A DNA stretch of 64,000 bases from NCBI RefSeq assembly GCF_003966155.1, contig NZ_RXNS01000009.1:62001-126000 (forward strand), given 5' to 3'. This document shows, piece after piece, positions 45,090-58,561 of the stretch (position 1 is the stretch's first letter; every line of letters begins with the position of its first letter). The DNA is from Halomonas nitroreducens. Its GTDB lineage: Bacteria > Pseudomonadota > Gammaproteobacteria > Pseudomonadales > Halomonadaceae. The notes under the pieces were generated by a model that was not told the origin of the DNA, did no database searches, and worked only from the letters and a program-made list of their open reading frames with translations. Position numbers and translations under genes: made by a program.

Positions 45090-45123
45090 TGCATCCCCTG
45101 TCGCCATTCACGAGGAGACTGCC

Positions 45124-46482
45124 GTGGGCCTGATCCAGAACGTGCTGGCCGTGATCGTGGTTCTCGGCCTGTTGATCACCTTCCATGAATTCGGCCACTT
45201 CTGGGTCGCCCGGCGCTGCGGGGTGAAGGTGCTGCGCTTCTCGGTGGGCTTCGGCAAGCCGCTGTGGTCGCGCCATGACCGCCACGGCACCGAGTTCGCC
45301 GTGGCGGCGATCCCGCTGGGCGGCTACGTCAAGATGCTCGACGAGCGCGAGGGACCGGTCGACCCGGGCGAGCGACATCTCGCCTTCAACCAGAAGTCGG
45401 TCTGGTCGCGCATCGCCATCGTGGTGGCGGGGCCGCTGGCCAACTTCCTGCTGGCCCTGGTCGCCTACTGGGCGCTGTTCGTCGCCGGCATCTCCACGGT
45501 GGTGCCGGTGATCGGCGAGGTGACGCCCGACTCGCCGGCGGCGCGGGGCGGCCTCGCCGCCGGCCAGGAGATCACCGCCGTCCAGGGCGAGGCGGTGCGC
45601 TCCTGGGAGGAGATCAACCTCAAGCTGGTGGCGGCCATCGGCGCCAGCGGCGAGCTGACCCTGAGCGCCCGGGACGAGAACGCGACCCGCGCCCGGGAGC
45701 ATCGCCTGCCGGTGCAGGACTGGCTGGTGCGCCAGGATCCGCCGCAGCCCCTGGCGAGCCTCGGCATCACGCCCTGGCGCCCGCCCATGCCCGCGGTGCT
45801 CAGCCAGGTGGCCGAGGGCGAGGCCGCCGCGGCGGCCGGGCTCGCCCCCGGCGACGAGGTGCTGGCGGTGGACGGCACCGCGGTGGAGGACTGGTCGCAC
45901 TTCGTTACCCTGGTGCGGGCCCGTCCCGGCGAGCGGCTGTCCCTGCTGGTGGCCCGCGACGGCGAGACCCGCGAGGTGACCCTCACTCCCCGGGCCAACA
46001 CCCTTCAGGACGGCACCACCATCGGCTACATCGGGGCCGGGGTCGAGCCGGTCTCCTGGCCCGAGGCCTATCGTCGCGAGATCCGCTACGGGCCCCTGGC
46101 CGCCATGGGCCAGGCCGTCTCCCGCACCGGCGAGATGACCGTGCTGACCCTCGACGCCATCCGCAAGATGGTCGTCGGGCTGATCTCACCCTCCAATCTT
46201 TCCGGGCCCATTACCATCGCCCGCATCGCCGGCGACTCGGCACGCTCCGGCCTCGAGAGCTTCGTCAGCTTCCTGGCCTATCTGTCGATCAGCCTGGGGG
46301 TGCTCAACCTGCTGCCGATCCCGGTCCTCGACGGCGGGCACCTGCTCTATTACCTGGTCGAGGCGGCGCGTGGCCGGCCGGTCTCGGAGCGCGCCCAGGC
46401 CCTGGGCCTGCGCATCGGCCTGGCCCTGGTCGGGACCCTGATGCTGATGGCGCTGTATTTCGACCTGATGCGGCTCTGGTAG
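45124..46482 (+). CDS. rseP: Site-2 protease RseP
   Basis: Inner-membrane zinc protease that performs the second cut of the anti-sigma factor RseA/MucA and so releases sigma-E; it also clears signal peptides. The 452-residue product has HEFGH (residues 21-25) in the first helix and NLLPIPVLDGGHL (about 391-403) with the third ligand. Two PDZ domains lie between (about 118-205 and 215-300). The GTG at 45124 follows GAGGAG. It sits upstream of bamA and skp, whose products are part of the sigma-E response. Confidence 0.97.
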   Translation: MGLIQNVLAVIVVLGLLITFHEFGHFWVARRCGVKVLRFSVGFGKPLWSRHDRHGTEFAVAAIPLGGYVKMLDEREGPVDPGERHLAFNQKSVWSRIAIVVAGPLANFLLALVAYWALFVAGISTVVPVIGEVTPDSPAARGGLAAGQEITAVQGEAVRSWEEINLKLVAAIGASGELTLSARDENATRAREHRLPVQDWLVRQDPPQPLASLGITPWRPPMPAVLSQVAEGEAAAAAGLAPGDEVLAVDGTAVEDWSHFVTLVRARPGERLSLLVARDGETREVTLTPRANTLQDGTTIGYIGAGVEPVSWPEAYRREIRYGPLAAMGQAVSRTGEMTVLTLDAIRKMVVGLISPSNLSGPITIARIAGDSARSGLESFVSFLAYLSISLGVLNLLPIPVLDGGHLLYYLVEAARGRPVSERAQALGLRIGLALVGTLMLMALYFDLMRLW

Positions 46483-46494
46483 CCGGGCCTCGGC

Positions 46495-46522
46495 TTGTCA
46501 GTTACCCGTGCAAATGTATAAG
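46495..46522 (+). promoter_or_regulatory. Sigma-70 promoter of bamA
   Basis: TTGTCA (46495-46500) and TATAAG (46517-46522) are 16 bases apart, both 5/6 to consensus. It lies 13 bases after the rseP stop and leaves a leader of about 40 bases. Confidence 0.65.
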
Positions 46523-46569
46523 GTGCCTGTCTGGACAGGACGGCAGATCAACGCGAGCGAATCGACTGC

Positions 46570-48915
46570 ATGAAGATCAAGACCATCGGACTGGCGGCGC
46601 TGCTGCTTGCCAGTGCCAGTACGGCACAGGCAGAACCCTTCGACGTAACGGACATACGAGTGGAAGGCTTGCAGCGGGTCTCGGCGGCCTCCGTGTTCAA
46701 TGCCTTTCCTGTCAGCGCCCGTGACCGGGTCGACGATCGTGAACTGGCCGCCGCAGCGCGCCAGCTGTTCGACACCGGCCTGTTCGAGGACATCCGCCTG
46801 TCCCGGGAGGGGGGCGTGCTGATCATCGAGGTGGTCGAGCGACCGACCATCACCCGCCTCAATATCGAGGGTAACAGCCAGATCCCCGACGAGGACCTGC
46901 GGCAAGGGCTGCGCGAGGCCGGCCTCGACGAGGGCCAGGTGCTGCAGCTCTCTACCCTCGAGGAGATCGAGCGCGAGCTGTCCGGGCTCTACCAGTCCCA
47001 GGGCCGCTACAGTGCCAGCATCGATACCAAGGTCGAGGAACTCGGCGAGGGACGCGTCCAGGTCAATGTCGACATCGACGAGGGCGCGGTGGCCAAGATC
47101 CGCCAGATCAATATCGTCGGCAACGAGGACTTCGACGACGAGACTCTGCGTGACGTCTTCGATCTGGAGGACCGACCGGGCTGGTTCTTCGGCTGGTTCT
47201 CCAGCGACGAGTACTCCCGCCAGGCGCTGTCCGGCGACCTCGAGCGGTTGCGCTCCTTCTATCTCGATCGCGGCTACGTCAACTTCAATATCGACTCCAC
47301 CCAGGTCTCCATCGGCCCGGACAAGTCGAAGATCTTCGTCACCGTCAACGTCACCGAGGGCGAGCGCTACCGTCTCGGCGACATCGCCTTCGCCGGTGAC
47401 CTGCGCATCCCTGAGCGGGAGGCCCGGGAACTGCTCGAGGTGGAGCGCGGCGAGATCTTCTCGCGCAGCGACGTCACCGCCTCGTCCGAGGCGCTTCGCT
47501 CCCGGCTCGGCGCCGAGGGTTTCGCCTTCGCCAACGTTGACGGCATCCCCGAGGTCCGCCAGGGCAGCGATACCGTGGACCTGACCTTCCGGGTCGAGGC
47601 CGGGCGTCGCGCCTACGTGCGACGCATCGAGTTCGTCGGCAACACCACCACTCAGGACGAGGTGCTGCGCCGCGAGATGATCCAGATGGAGGGGGCGCCG
47701 GCCTCCACCGAGTCGATCAGCCAGTCCCGCCAGCGCCTCGAGCGCCTGGGCTTCTTCAAGCAGGTCGAGGTGCAGACCGAGCCGGTGCCCGGGGCGCCGG
47801 ATCAGCTCGACGTGACCTATACCGTGGAGGAGCAGCCGTCCGGCTCGATCTCCGCGAGCATCGGCTTCTCCCAGAGCGCCGGCGTCATCTACGGGGCCTC
47901 GTTGTCACAGAACAACTTTCTCGGTACCGGCAACCGGGTGAATATCGGCGCCCAGCGCAGCGATACCTATACCAGCCTCAACTTCGGCTTCACCGATCCC
48001 TACTGGACCCTCGACGGCATCTCCCGCGGCTACAACCTCTTCTACCGCGAGACCGATTACGAGGACTCCGACATCTCCACCTACTCGACGGACGCCTTCG
48101 GCGGGGGCATCAACTTCGGCTACCCGATCAACGAGTTGACCCGCCTGAACTTCGGCGCCGACGTCGAAGACCTGACGATCGAGACCTACCGCGACACGTC
48201 TTCCGAGATCCAGCACTACGTCAACGAGCAGGGCGACAACGCCCAGTCGCTGAAGCTGACCGCCAGCTGGACGCGCAACGATCTCAATCGCGGCATCATG
48301 CCGACTGCCGGCAACTACCAGCGGCTCTCGCTGGAGACCGCGGTGCCCGGCAGCGACGCCGAGTACTACAAGCTGCGGGCGCGGGCCCGCCAGCTCTTCC
48401 CGTTCAACGAGGAGCAGACCTGGTCGCTGAAATTCAGCGGTGAGCTGGGCTACGCCGACAGCGTCGGCGATGATCCCTACCCCTTCTACGAGAACTTCTT
48501 CTCCGGGGGGCTCGGCTCGGTGCGCGGCTTCACCGGCAACACCCTGGGGCCCGCCACCACATCCCGCGCCGACGGCGACGACAAGACCCTGGGCGGGAAC
48601 GTGCTGGTCGAGGGGAGTGCCGAGCTGATCTTCCCCATGCCCTTCGTCGAGGACAAGCGGTCGGTCCAGCCCTCGCTGTTCCTCGATGCCGGCAACACCT
48701 ACCTGACCGAGTGCTATCCCGTGCTGGACGAGGATGCCGGCCGTTCCAGCTGCGAGTCGGGCGTGGACCTCGGCGAGCTGCGCTACAGCGTGGGGTTGGG
48801 AGTCTCCTGGCTGACGGCGGTGGGCCCGCTGACCTTCAGCATCGCCGAGCCGCTCAATTCCAAGGACGGTGACGACACCCAGTTCTTCCAGTTCTCGCTG
48901 GGCCAGACCTTCTGA
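46570..48915 (+). CDS. bamA: Outer-membrane protein assembly factor BamA
   Basis: Core of the BAM machine that folds beta-barrel proteins into the outer membrane. The 781-residue product has a signal peptide (MKIKTIGLAALLLASASTAQA, cut near residue 21) and five POTRA domains (about 23-420, first PFDVTDIRVEGLQRVSAASV). A 16-strand barrel follows, with the lid-loop motif VRGF (about 651-654). It ends in Phe (SLGQTF), the outer-membrane recognition end. It has its own promoter and is followed by skp. Confidence 0.98.
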   Translation: MKIKTIGLAALLLASASTAQAEPFDVTDIRVEGLQRVSAASVFNAFPVSARDRVDDRELAAAARQLFDTGLFEDIRLSREGGVLIIEVVERPTITRLNIEGNSQIPDEDLRQGLREAGLDEGQVLQLSTLEEIERELSGLYQSQGRYSASIDTKVEELGEGRVQVNVDIDEGAVAKIRQINIVGNEDFDDETLRDVFDLEDRPGWFFGWFSSDEYSRQALSGDLERLRSFYLDRGYVNFNIDSTQVSIGPDKSKIFVTVNVTEGERYRLGDIAFAGDLRIPEREARELLEVERGEIFSRSDVTASSEALRSRLGAEGFAFANVDGIPEVRQGSDTVDLTFRVEAGRRAYVRRIEFVGNTTTQDEVLRREMIQMEGAPASTESISQSRQRLERLGFFKQVEVQTEPVPGAPDQLDVTYTVEEQPSGSISASIGFSQSAGVIYGASLSQNNFLGTGNRVNIGAQRSDTYTSLNFGFTDPYWTLDGISRGYNLFYRETDYEDSDISTYSTDAFGGGINFGYPINELTRLNFGADVEDLTIETYRDTSSEIQHYVNEQGDNAQSLKLTASWTRNDLNRGIMPTAGNYQRLSLETAVPGSDAEYYKLRARARQLFPFNEEQTWSLKFSGELGYADSVGDDPYPFYENFFSGGLGSVRGFTGNTLGPATTSRADGDDKTLGGNVLVEGSAELIFPMPFVEDKRSVQPSLFLDAGNTYLTECYPVLDEDAGRSSCESGVDLGELRYSVGLGVSWLTAVGPLTFSIAEPLNSKDGDDTQFFQFSLGQTF

Positions 48916-48932
48916 TCCCCGACACGGAGTCG

Positions 48933-49445
48933 ATGACCATGCGCAAGCTGACTGCCGTTCTCCTGCTGGGGCTCGCCGGGGCCGTGGTCCTGCCGGCCCA
49001 GGCCGCCGAGGTGGCTGTGCTCGACTGGCGGGCGGCGCTGCTGGAGACCGAGGCCGCTCAGCGCGCGATGAATCAGTTCCGCAACCGGGTCGACGCGCGT
49101 CGGCAGCAGGCCGAAGCCCTGGGCCAGGAGTTGCAACAGATGCAGCAGCGCCTCCGGGAGGAGGGTGAGCCGATGCCCGAGTCCGAGCGTCGCTCGACGC
49201 TGCAGGCCTTCCAGCAGAAGGGGCAGCGCTTCGAGCAATTGCGCCGCGACATCCTCCAGGAGCGCCAGCAGGCCGAGCAGGCCCTTCTGGAACAGGCCGA
49301 GCCCAAGCTGGATCAGGCGGTGGGGCAGGTCGTCGCCCGGCATGATGTGCAGGTCCTGGTGGACCCCAACGGCGTGCTCAAGGCCGAGGGGGACCTGCCC
49401 GATCTGACCGGGGAAGTGACCGAGATCCTCAATTCGCTCGACTGA
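48933..49445 (+). CDS. skp: Periplasmic chaperone Skp/OmpH
   Basis: Holds unfolded outer-membrane proteins in the periplasm on their way to BamA. The 170-residue product has a signal peptide (about residues 1-25, ending PAQAA), then a beta strand EVAVLDWRAALLETEAAQRA and two long, Gln-rich helices that form the tentacles (about 55-130). A closing strand VQVLVDPNGVLKA follows. CGGAG precedes the ATG at 48933; a second ATG at 48939 is also possible. The bamA-skp-lpxD order is conserved. Confidence 0.94.
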   Translation: MTMRKLTAVLLLGLAGAVVLPAQAAEVAVLDWRAALLETEAAQRAMNQFRNRVDARRQQAEALGQELQQMQQRLREEGEPMPESERRSTLQAFQQKGQRFEQLRRDILQERQQAEQALLEQAEPKLDQAVGQVVARHDVQVLVDPNGVLKAEGDLPDLTGEVTEILNSLD

Positions 49446-49478
49446 GCGGGCCCTAGACTTTTTCGACACCGGGTTCCC

Positions 49479-50516
49479 ATGACACAAGATTCTCCAACCC
49501 TGAGCCTCGCCGAGATCGCCGCGCACCTGGGAGCACGCCTCCAGGGCGACGGCGAGCGACGGGTCCGTGGCCTGGCCACCCTGCGGGACGCCGGGCCGGA
49601 GCAGGTGAGCTTCCTGGCCAACCGGGCCTACCTCAAGGACCTGCCGGGCACCCGGGCCGCCGCCGTCCTGCTGCACCCGAGCCATGCCGGGGAATGTCCC
49701 TGCGACTGCCTGACCCTGGACAACCCCTACCTCGGCTATGCCGAGCTGTCGCGGCTCTTCGACCCCCTGGCGGGACGGGAGACCGTCGGTGTCCATCCTT
49801 CCGCGGTGGTCGGCGAGGGCGTGACGTTGGGCGAGGGCGTGGCGATCGGTCCCCAGGCGGTGGTCGAGGCCGGGGTCGTGCTCGGCGACCACGTCGTCAT
49901 CGGGCCCGGCTGCGTGGTCGGGGCGGATACCTGGATCGGGGCCGGCACCCGGCTGCACGCCAATGTCACCGTCTACCATGGCGTGGTGGTCGGTGAGCGG
50001 GGCATCCTGCACAGCGGCTGTGTGATCGGCGCCGACGGCTTCGGCTTCGCCCACGACGGTGGCGGCTGGCACAAGATCGCCCAGCTCGGGGGCGTGGTCC
50101 TGGGCGACGATGTCGAGGTCGGCAGCTGCTCGAGCATCGACCGCGGTGCCCTGGGCGATACCGTGATCGGCAATGACGTCAAGATCGACAGCCAGGTGCA
50201 GATCGCCCACAACGTGCAGGTCGGCGATCACAGTGCGCTGGCCGGCTGTGTGGGCATCGCCGGTTCCACACGGGTCGGTCGTCATTGCATGCTCGGCGGC
50301 GGTGTGGGCCTGTCGGGCCACCTGACGATCTGCGACGGGGTCCAGGTCACCGGCATGAGCCTGGTCACCAACTCGATTCACCAGCCGGGGGTCTACTCCT
50401 CCGGCACCGGCGCCATGGACAATGCCCAGTGGCGTCGCAACGCGGTGCGCTTCAAGCAGCTCGACGAGATCGCGCGTCGCCTGAGCCGGCTCGAGAAAGC
50501 CGGCCGCGGCGGTTGA
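49479..50516 (+). CDS. lpxD: UDP-3-O-acylglucosamine N-acyltransferase
   Basis: Third step of lipid A synthesis, adding the second hydroxyacyl chain. The 345-residue product has an N-terminal uridine-binding domain ([19 protein letters not shown], about residues 8-26) and a left-handed beta-helix of hexapeptides (about 105-300). The catalytic His region is [16 protein letters not shown] (about 185-200). [20 protein letters not shown] continues the helix. The gene follows skp by 33 bases. Confidence 0.97.
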   Translation: MTQDSPTLSLAEIAAHLGARLQGDGERRVRGLATLRDAGPEQVSFLANRAYLKDLPGTRAAAVLLHPSHAGECPCDCLTLDNPYLGYAELSRLFDPLAGRETVGVHPSAVVGEGVTLGEGVAIGPQAVVEAGVVLGDHVVIGPGCVVGADTWIGAGTRLHANVTVYHGVVVGERGILHSGCVIGADGFGFAHDGGGWHKIAQLGGVVLGDDVEVGSCSSIDRGALGDTVIGNDVKIDSQVQIAHNVQVGDHSALAGCVGIAGSTRVGRHCMLGGGVGLSGHLTICDGVQVTGMSLVTNSIHQPGVYSSGTGAMDNAQWRRNAVRFKQLDEIARRLSRLEKAGRGG

Positions 50517-50622
50517 GGCCACCTGCCTGGGCGGTATAATCCCCCGCCCATCCGTCGACCCGGTGTCGACGGCCATGCTCGCCGTGCGGGGCGGGCATCC
50601 TGTCATTTCAGAGGTCGCTACG

Positions 50623-51066
50623 ATGGTAATGGACATCAACGAGATTCGTGAGTATCTGCCCCACCGCTATCCCTTCCTGCTGGTGGATCGGGTAACGGAG
50701 CTTGCCCTTGGCGAATCCATCGTTGCCTACAAGAATGTCAGCATCAACGAGCCGTTCTTCACTGGCCACTTCCCGCACCACCCGATCATGCCGGGCGTGC
50801 TGGTCATCGAGGCGCTCGCTCAGGCCTGCGGTATTCTCGGCTTCAAGACCGTCAACAAGCTGCCGGCCGACGGCTATGTCTACTACCTGGTCGGCAGCGA
50901 CAACGTACGCTTCAAGCGCCCGGTGATGCCCGGCGACCAGCTGGAGCTGCGAGCCGACGTGATTCGCGAGAAGCGAGGCATCTGGAAGTTCCGCTGCAAG
51001 GCCACCGTGGCCGGCGAGGTGGCCTGCGAGGCCGACATCATCTGTGCCGAGAGGAAGGTCGCTTGA
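50623..51066 (+). CDS. fabZ: 3-hydroxyacyl-ACP dehydratase FabZ
   Basis: Dehydrates beta-hydroxyacyl-ACP in fatty-acid elongation and balances it with lipid A demand. The 147-residue hotdog protein has [14 protein letters not shown] (about residues 10-23), then [20 protein letters not shown] with the catalytic His (about residue 51) and Glu (about 65). I chose the ATG at 50623, which has AGAGGT upstream; a second at 50629 would drop two residues. It overlaps lpxA by TTGA, so the two are coupled. Confidence 0.96.
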   Translation: MVMDINEIREYLPHRYPFLLVDRVTELALGESIVAYKNVSINEPFFTGHFPHHPIMPGVLVIEALAQACGILGFKTVNKLPADGYVYYLVGSDNVRFKRPVMPGDQLELRADVIREKRGIWKFRCKATVAGEVACEADIICAERKVA

Positions 51067-51830
51067 TTCATCCCACCGCCATCGTAGACCCCGGGGCGCG
51101 TCTGGCCGATGACGTCGAGGTGGGGCCCTTCACGGTGATCGGCGCCGACGTCGAGATCGGCGCTGGCTCACGCATCGGGCCGCACGTGGTGGTCAAGGGG
51201 CCCACCGTGCTCGGCGAGCGCACGCGCATCTTCCAGTTCGCCTCGGTGGGGGAGGACTGCCAGGACAAGAAGTACGCCGGCGAACCGACCCGCCTGGTGA
51301 TGGGCGACGACAACGTCATCCGCGAGGGCGTCACCCTGCACCGGGGTACCGTCCAGGACCGCGGCGAGACCACCATCGGCTCGCGCAACCTGTTCATGGC
51401 CTATGTCCACGTCGGCCATGACTGCGTGATCGGCCATGACTGCATCCTGGCCAACCAGGTGACCCTGGCCGGCCACGTCCATCTGGGCGATTTCGTGATT
51501 CTCGGCGGCCTCTCCGCCATCCACCAGTTCTGCCGGTTCGGCGACCACGCCATGGCCGGGGGCGGCTCGATCATCACCAAGGACACCCCGGCCTACGTGA
51601 TGATCAATGGCAACCCCGCCCAGGTGCATGGCCTGAATCTGGTGGGGCTGCGTCGACGCGGCTTCTCGAACGAGGCGATCCGCGCCCTGAACGAGGCCTA
51701 CAAGCTGGTCTATCGTCAGGGCATGACCGTCGAGCAGGCGCTGACCGAGATCCGCGCGCGCTATGCGCTGCCCGAGACCGAGGCCTTTGCCGCCTCCATC
51801 GAGGCCTCGACGCGCGGCATCGTGCGCTGA
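51063..51830 (+). CDS. lpxA: UDP-N-acetylglucosamine acyltransferase
   Basis: First step of lipid A synthesis. The 255-residue product is a left-handed beta-helix (hexapeptides about residues 1-185) starting [20 protein letters not shown]. The catalytic His region is [20 protein letters not shown] (about 119-138), with [13 protein letters not shown] ending the helix and a helical C-terminal cap. The start is a TTG at 51063, embedded in the fabZ stop codon overlap (TTGA). No other start matches the family's first residues, so the rare TTG is likely real. Confidence 0.96.
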   Translation: MIHPTAIVDPGARLADDVEVGPFTVIGADVEIGAGSRIGPHVVVKGPTVLGERTRIFQFASVGEDCQDKKYAGEPTRLVMGDDNVIREGVTLHRGTVQDRGETTIGSRNLFMAYVHVGHDCVIGHDCILANQVTLAGHVHLGDFVILGGLSAIHQFCRFGDHAMAGGGSIITKDTPAYVMINGNPAQVHGLNLVGLRRRGFSNEAIRALNEAYKLVYRQGMTVEQALTEIRARYALPETEAFAASIEASTRGIVR

Positions 51831-51852
51831 GCCCGGCGTCGTGAGTACCGGC

Positions 51853-53040
51853 ATGCGTGTCTATCTGGTGGCCGGCGAGCTGTCCGGCGACATCCTCGGC
51901 GCCGGCCTGATGCGGGCCCTCAAGGCGCGCCATCCGGAGATCGCCTTTCGCGGCATCGGCGGGCCGCGCATGATCGACGAGGGCATGGACAGCCGCTTCC
52001 CGCTGGAGACCCTGTCGGTGATGGGGCTGGTCGAGGTGGTCAAGCACCTGCCCGAGCTGCTGCGGGTACGCCGTACCCTGAAGCGCGACGCCCTCGACTG
52101 GCAACCCGACATCATGGTCGGCATCGATGCCCCGGACTTCAACCTCGGCCTGGAGCGCCAGCTTCGCGAGGCCGGCATCACCACCGCCCACTATGTCAGC
52201 CCCTCCGTATGGGCCTGGCGCCAGGGCCGGGTCAAGGGCATCGCCCGTTCCGTGGACGCCATGCTCACCTTCCTGCCCTTCGAGGCGGCCTTCTATGCCC
52301 GCCACCGCGTGCCCGTGGCCTTCGTCGGCCATCCGCTCGCCGACGAGCTGCCGCTGGTCAACGACCGGCAGGGCGCCCGGGAGGCCCTGGGGCTGCCGGC
52401 CTCGGGCCCGCTGCTGGCGGTGCTGCCGGGCTCCCGGGCCAACGAGATCCGTTTCCTCGGGGCGACCTTCCTCAACACGGCGGAGCGGCTGTGCCGCGAG
52501 CGCGAGGCGCTACGGGTGGTCATCCCCGCCGCCACTCCGGCGCGACGCGCCGAGCTCGAGACCCTGCTCTTGGAGCGCCAGGCGCTGCACGGGCGGGTGA
52601 CCCTGGTCGATGGCCGGTCGCGGGAGGCGATGGTGGCCAGCGACCTGGTGCTGCTGGCCTCGGGCACCGCGGCGCTGGAGGCGATGCTCTGCCATCGGCC
52701 CATGCTGGTCGCCTACCGCATGGCGCCGATGACCCACTGGCTGGCCAGGCGGCTGGTCAAGACCGAGTGGATCTCGCTGCCCAACCTGATCGCCCGGGAG
52801 ACCCTGGTGCCGGAACTGATCCAGGACGCGGCCACTCCGGCGACCATCGCCGCCCGGCTCGCCGCGCTGCTCGACGATGCCGAGGGGCGGGCCGACCTGG
52901 AGGCGCGCTTCGCCGAGATGCATGCCGGCCTGCAGCGCGATGCCAGCCGGCGTGCCAGCGAGGCCCTCGAGGCCCTGGTGGCGGGGCGGGCGCTGCCCCC
53001 CAGCGTGGCCCCCGAGCCGGCCGCGGGAGAAGGCCCATGA
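51853..53040 (+). CDS. lpxB: Lipid-A-disaccharide synthase
   Basis: Peripheral inner-membrane glycosyltransferase joining the two lipid A halves. The 395-residue product (382 in E. coli) has [19 protein letters not shown] (about residues 1-19) at the start, [11 protein letters not shown] (about 92-102), [20 protein letters not shown] and a C-terminal half with [13 protein letters not shown] chose the ATG at 51853; a GTG at 51841 would add four residues, and neither has a clear ribosome site. It overlaps rnhB by ATGA. Confidence 0.96.
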   Translation: MRVYLVAGELSGDILGAGLMRALKARHPEIAFRGIGGPRMIDEGMDSRFPLETLSVMGLVEVVKHLPELLRVRRTLKRDALDWQPDIMVGIDAPDFNLGLERQLREAGITTAHYVSPSVWAWRQGRVKGIARSVDAMLTFLPFEAAFYARHRVPVAFVGHPLADELPLVNDRQGAREALGLPASGPLLAVLPGSRANEIRFLGATFLNTAERLCREREALRVVIPAATPARRAELETLLLERQALHGRVTLVDGRSREAMVASDLVLLASGTAALEAMLCHRPMLVAYRMAPMTHWLARRLVKTEWISLPNLIARETLVPELIQDAATPATIAARLAALLDDAEGRADLEARFAEMHAGLQRDASRRASEALEALVAGRALPPSVAPEPAAGEGP

Positions 53041-53648
53041 GGGCCGAGGCGTTCCCCCCGCTGGTCATCGACTACCGGGGCCGGCTGCTGGCCGGCGTCG
53101 ACGAGGTCGGGCGCGGTCCCCTGGTCGGCCCGGTGGTGGCTGCGGCGGTGATCCTCGACCCGGCCGCGCCCATCGACGGGCTCGGCGATTCCAAGACGCT
53201 CACCGCCGGGCGACGGGAGGCCCTCGACGGCGAGATTCGCGCCCGGGCCCTGGCCTTCGCGGTGGCCGAGGCCAGCGCCGCCGAGATCGACGCGCACAAC
53301 ATTTATCATGCGACCCACCTGGCCATGCGTCGCGCCATCGATGCCCTGTCGCCCGCGGCGGAGTACCTGCTGGTGGACGGCAACCGCCTCCCGGGGCATC
53401 ATGTGCCCGGCCAGGCGGTGGTCAAGGGCGATGCCCGTCATCCGGCGATCGCGGCGGCCTCGATACTGGCCAAGGTGGCCCGGGACGCCGGCATGCGGGC
53501 CCTGGATGCCCGTCATCCCGGCTACGGCTTCGCCCGCCACAAGGGATACCCGACGCGGGAGCACCTGGATGCCCTGGAGCGCCTGGGCACCCTGCCCGAG
53601 CATCGCCGCTCCTTCGCTCCCGTGAAACGCCAGCTGGCCCGGTTCTAG
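53037..53648 (+). CDS. rnhB: Ribonuclease HII
   Basis: Removes ribonucleotides embedded in DNA and RNA from hybrids. The 203-residue product has [22 protein letters not shown] (about residues 17-38, first two catalytic acids in DEVGRG), the acid in VDGNR (about 104-108) and the SILAKVARD helix with the last Asp. The start overlaps the lpxB stop by ATGA (53037). It lies before dnaE as in E. coli. Confidence 0.97.
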   Translation: MRAEAFPPLVIDYRGRLLAGVDEVGRGPLVGPVVAAAVILDPAAPIDGLGDSKTLTAGRREALDGEIRARALAFAVAEASAAEIDAHNIYHATHLAMRRAIDALSPAAEYLLVDGNRLPGHHVPGQAVVKGDARHPAIAAASILAKVARDAGMRALDARHPGYGFARHKGYPTREHLDALERLGTLPEHRRSFAPVKRQLARF

Positions 53649-53691
53649 GGTCGACGGCCCGATTCCTGTTCATCAACGCCCCGAGTCCGCC

Positions 53692-57198
<3,507 letters not shown>

Positions 57199-57326
57199 GC
57201 CGCGGCGAGATCCGCCCCCTCGCTGCCGGCCCGGACTTGCCTTGCGCCGTGCACTGAGGGTGCGATAATGCCCCACATTCGACGCTTCCCCCGGTCGTCC
57301 CGCGGCCGACGAGACAAGGCTAGCCC

Positions 57327-58280
57327 ATGAATCCCAACTACCTAGACTTCGAACAGCCCATCGCCGAGCTCCAGGCCAAGATCGAGGAGCTGCGCCTGGT
57401 CGGCAACGACAGCCAGGTCAACCTCAGCGACGAGATCGGCCGGCTCGAGGACAAGAGCCGCAAGCTGACCGAGTCGATCTTCAAGGACCTGACCCCCTGG
57501 CAGGTGTCCCAGCTGTCCCGTCATCCCCAGCGGCCCTACACCCTGGACTACCTGGAGCACGTCTTCACCGACTTCGACGAGCTCCACGGGGATCGCCGCT
57601 TCGCCGATGACGCCGCCATCGTCGGCGGGGTGGCCCGCCTGGACGACCGGCCGGTGATGGTCATCGGCCACCAGAAGGGCCGCGACGTCAAGGAGAAGGT
57701 GCGCCGCAACTTCGGCATGCCGCGTCCCGAGGGCTACCGCAAGGCCTGCCGCCTGATGGAGATGGCCGAGCGCTTCAAGATGCCGGTGCTCACCTTCATC
57801 GACACCCCCGGGGCCTATCCCGGTATCGATGCCGAGGAGCGTGGCCAGAGCGAGGCCATCGCCTACAACCTGGGGGTGATGTCGCGGCTCAAGACACCGA
57901 TCCTCGCCACCGTGGTGGGCGAGGGCGGCTCCGGCGGGGCGCTGGCCATCGGCGTATGCGACGAGCTGGCGATGCTGCAGTATTCCACCTATGCGGTGAT
58001 CTCTCCCGAGGGCTGCGCCTCCATCCTCTGGAAAAGCGCCGAGAAGGCCTCCGACGCGGCCCAGGCCATGGGCATCACCGCCGAGCGCCTCAAGGAGCTG
58101 GGCTTCGTCGACACCCTGATCCCCGAGCCCCTGGGCGGCGCCCATCGCCACCCGGAGGCCACCGCCGAGCGCATCAAGACCTCGCTGCTGGCGAGCCTCG
58201 ACCGACTGGAGGGCCTGGACACCGAGACCCTGCTCGAGCGTCGGTACGAGCGGCTGATGTCCTACGGCGCCCCGGTCTGA
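57327..58280 (+). CDS. accA: Acetyl-CoA carboxylase carboxyltransferase alpha subunit
   Basis: With AccD, transfers CO2 from biotin to acetyl-CoA, committing carbon to fatty acids. The 317-residue product (319 in E. coli) has [20 protein letters not shown] (about residues 5-24), [20 protein letters not shown], and the oxyanion-hole region [20 protein letters not shown] (about 157-176). [15 protein letters not shown] lies further on. The dnaE-accA-tilS order is conserved in relatives. It ends in a 281-base gap before tilS. Confidence 0.97.
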   Translation: MNPNYLDFEQPIAELQAKIEELRLVGNDSQVNLSDEIGRLEDKSRKLTESIFKDLTPWQVSQLSRHPQRPYTLDYLEHVFTDFDELHGDRRFADDAAIVGGVARLDDRPVMVIGHQKGRDVKEKVRRNFGMPRPEGYRKACRLMEMAERFKMPVLTFIDTPGAYPGIDAEERGQSEAIAYNLGVMSRLKTPILATVVGEGGSGGALAIGVCDELAMLQYSTYAVISPEGCASILWKSAEKASDAAQAMGITAERLKELGFVDTLIPEPLGGAHRHPEATAERIKTSLLASLDRLEGLDTETLLERRYERLMSYGAPV

Positions 58281-58561
58281 TATCGGGCTTGTCTGCGCTC
58301 GATCTGGCGGTGTTGGAGACGACCTCATCCTGCTCATTCATCCGTCGGTAAACTCCGCGGCTTCGGTCTTCTCCGCCTTGCGACCCACAGGGATGTGGGA
58401 AGTGCGTTGGCCCATCGGGAACGGGCCTGGCCCTGATCGTCGCTCGAGGAGGCCGACGGCTTGGGGGCTCCGCGAATGGCGACGTAAGCGGACGTCTCCA
58501 TGGCGGTAGGGTGGAGGCGCGATAGTGCCTCCATCGATTCGTCCGAGCGGTATCCCTGCCC
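58281..58561. repeat. accA-tilS spacer with several short inverted repeats
   Basis: No gene is seen in 281 bases. A 6-bp hairpin, CCCACA (58384-58389) with TGTGGG (58394-58399), is followed closely by a GGCCC/GGGCC pair (about 58408-58428). Unlike the tight spacing elsewhere in this cluster, the spacer is long, which suggests an inserted dispersed element. No convincing terminator T-run is present. A tilS promoter is not obvious. Confidence 0.4.
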
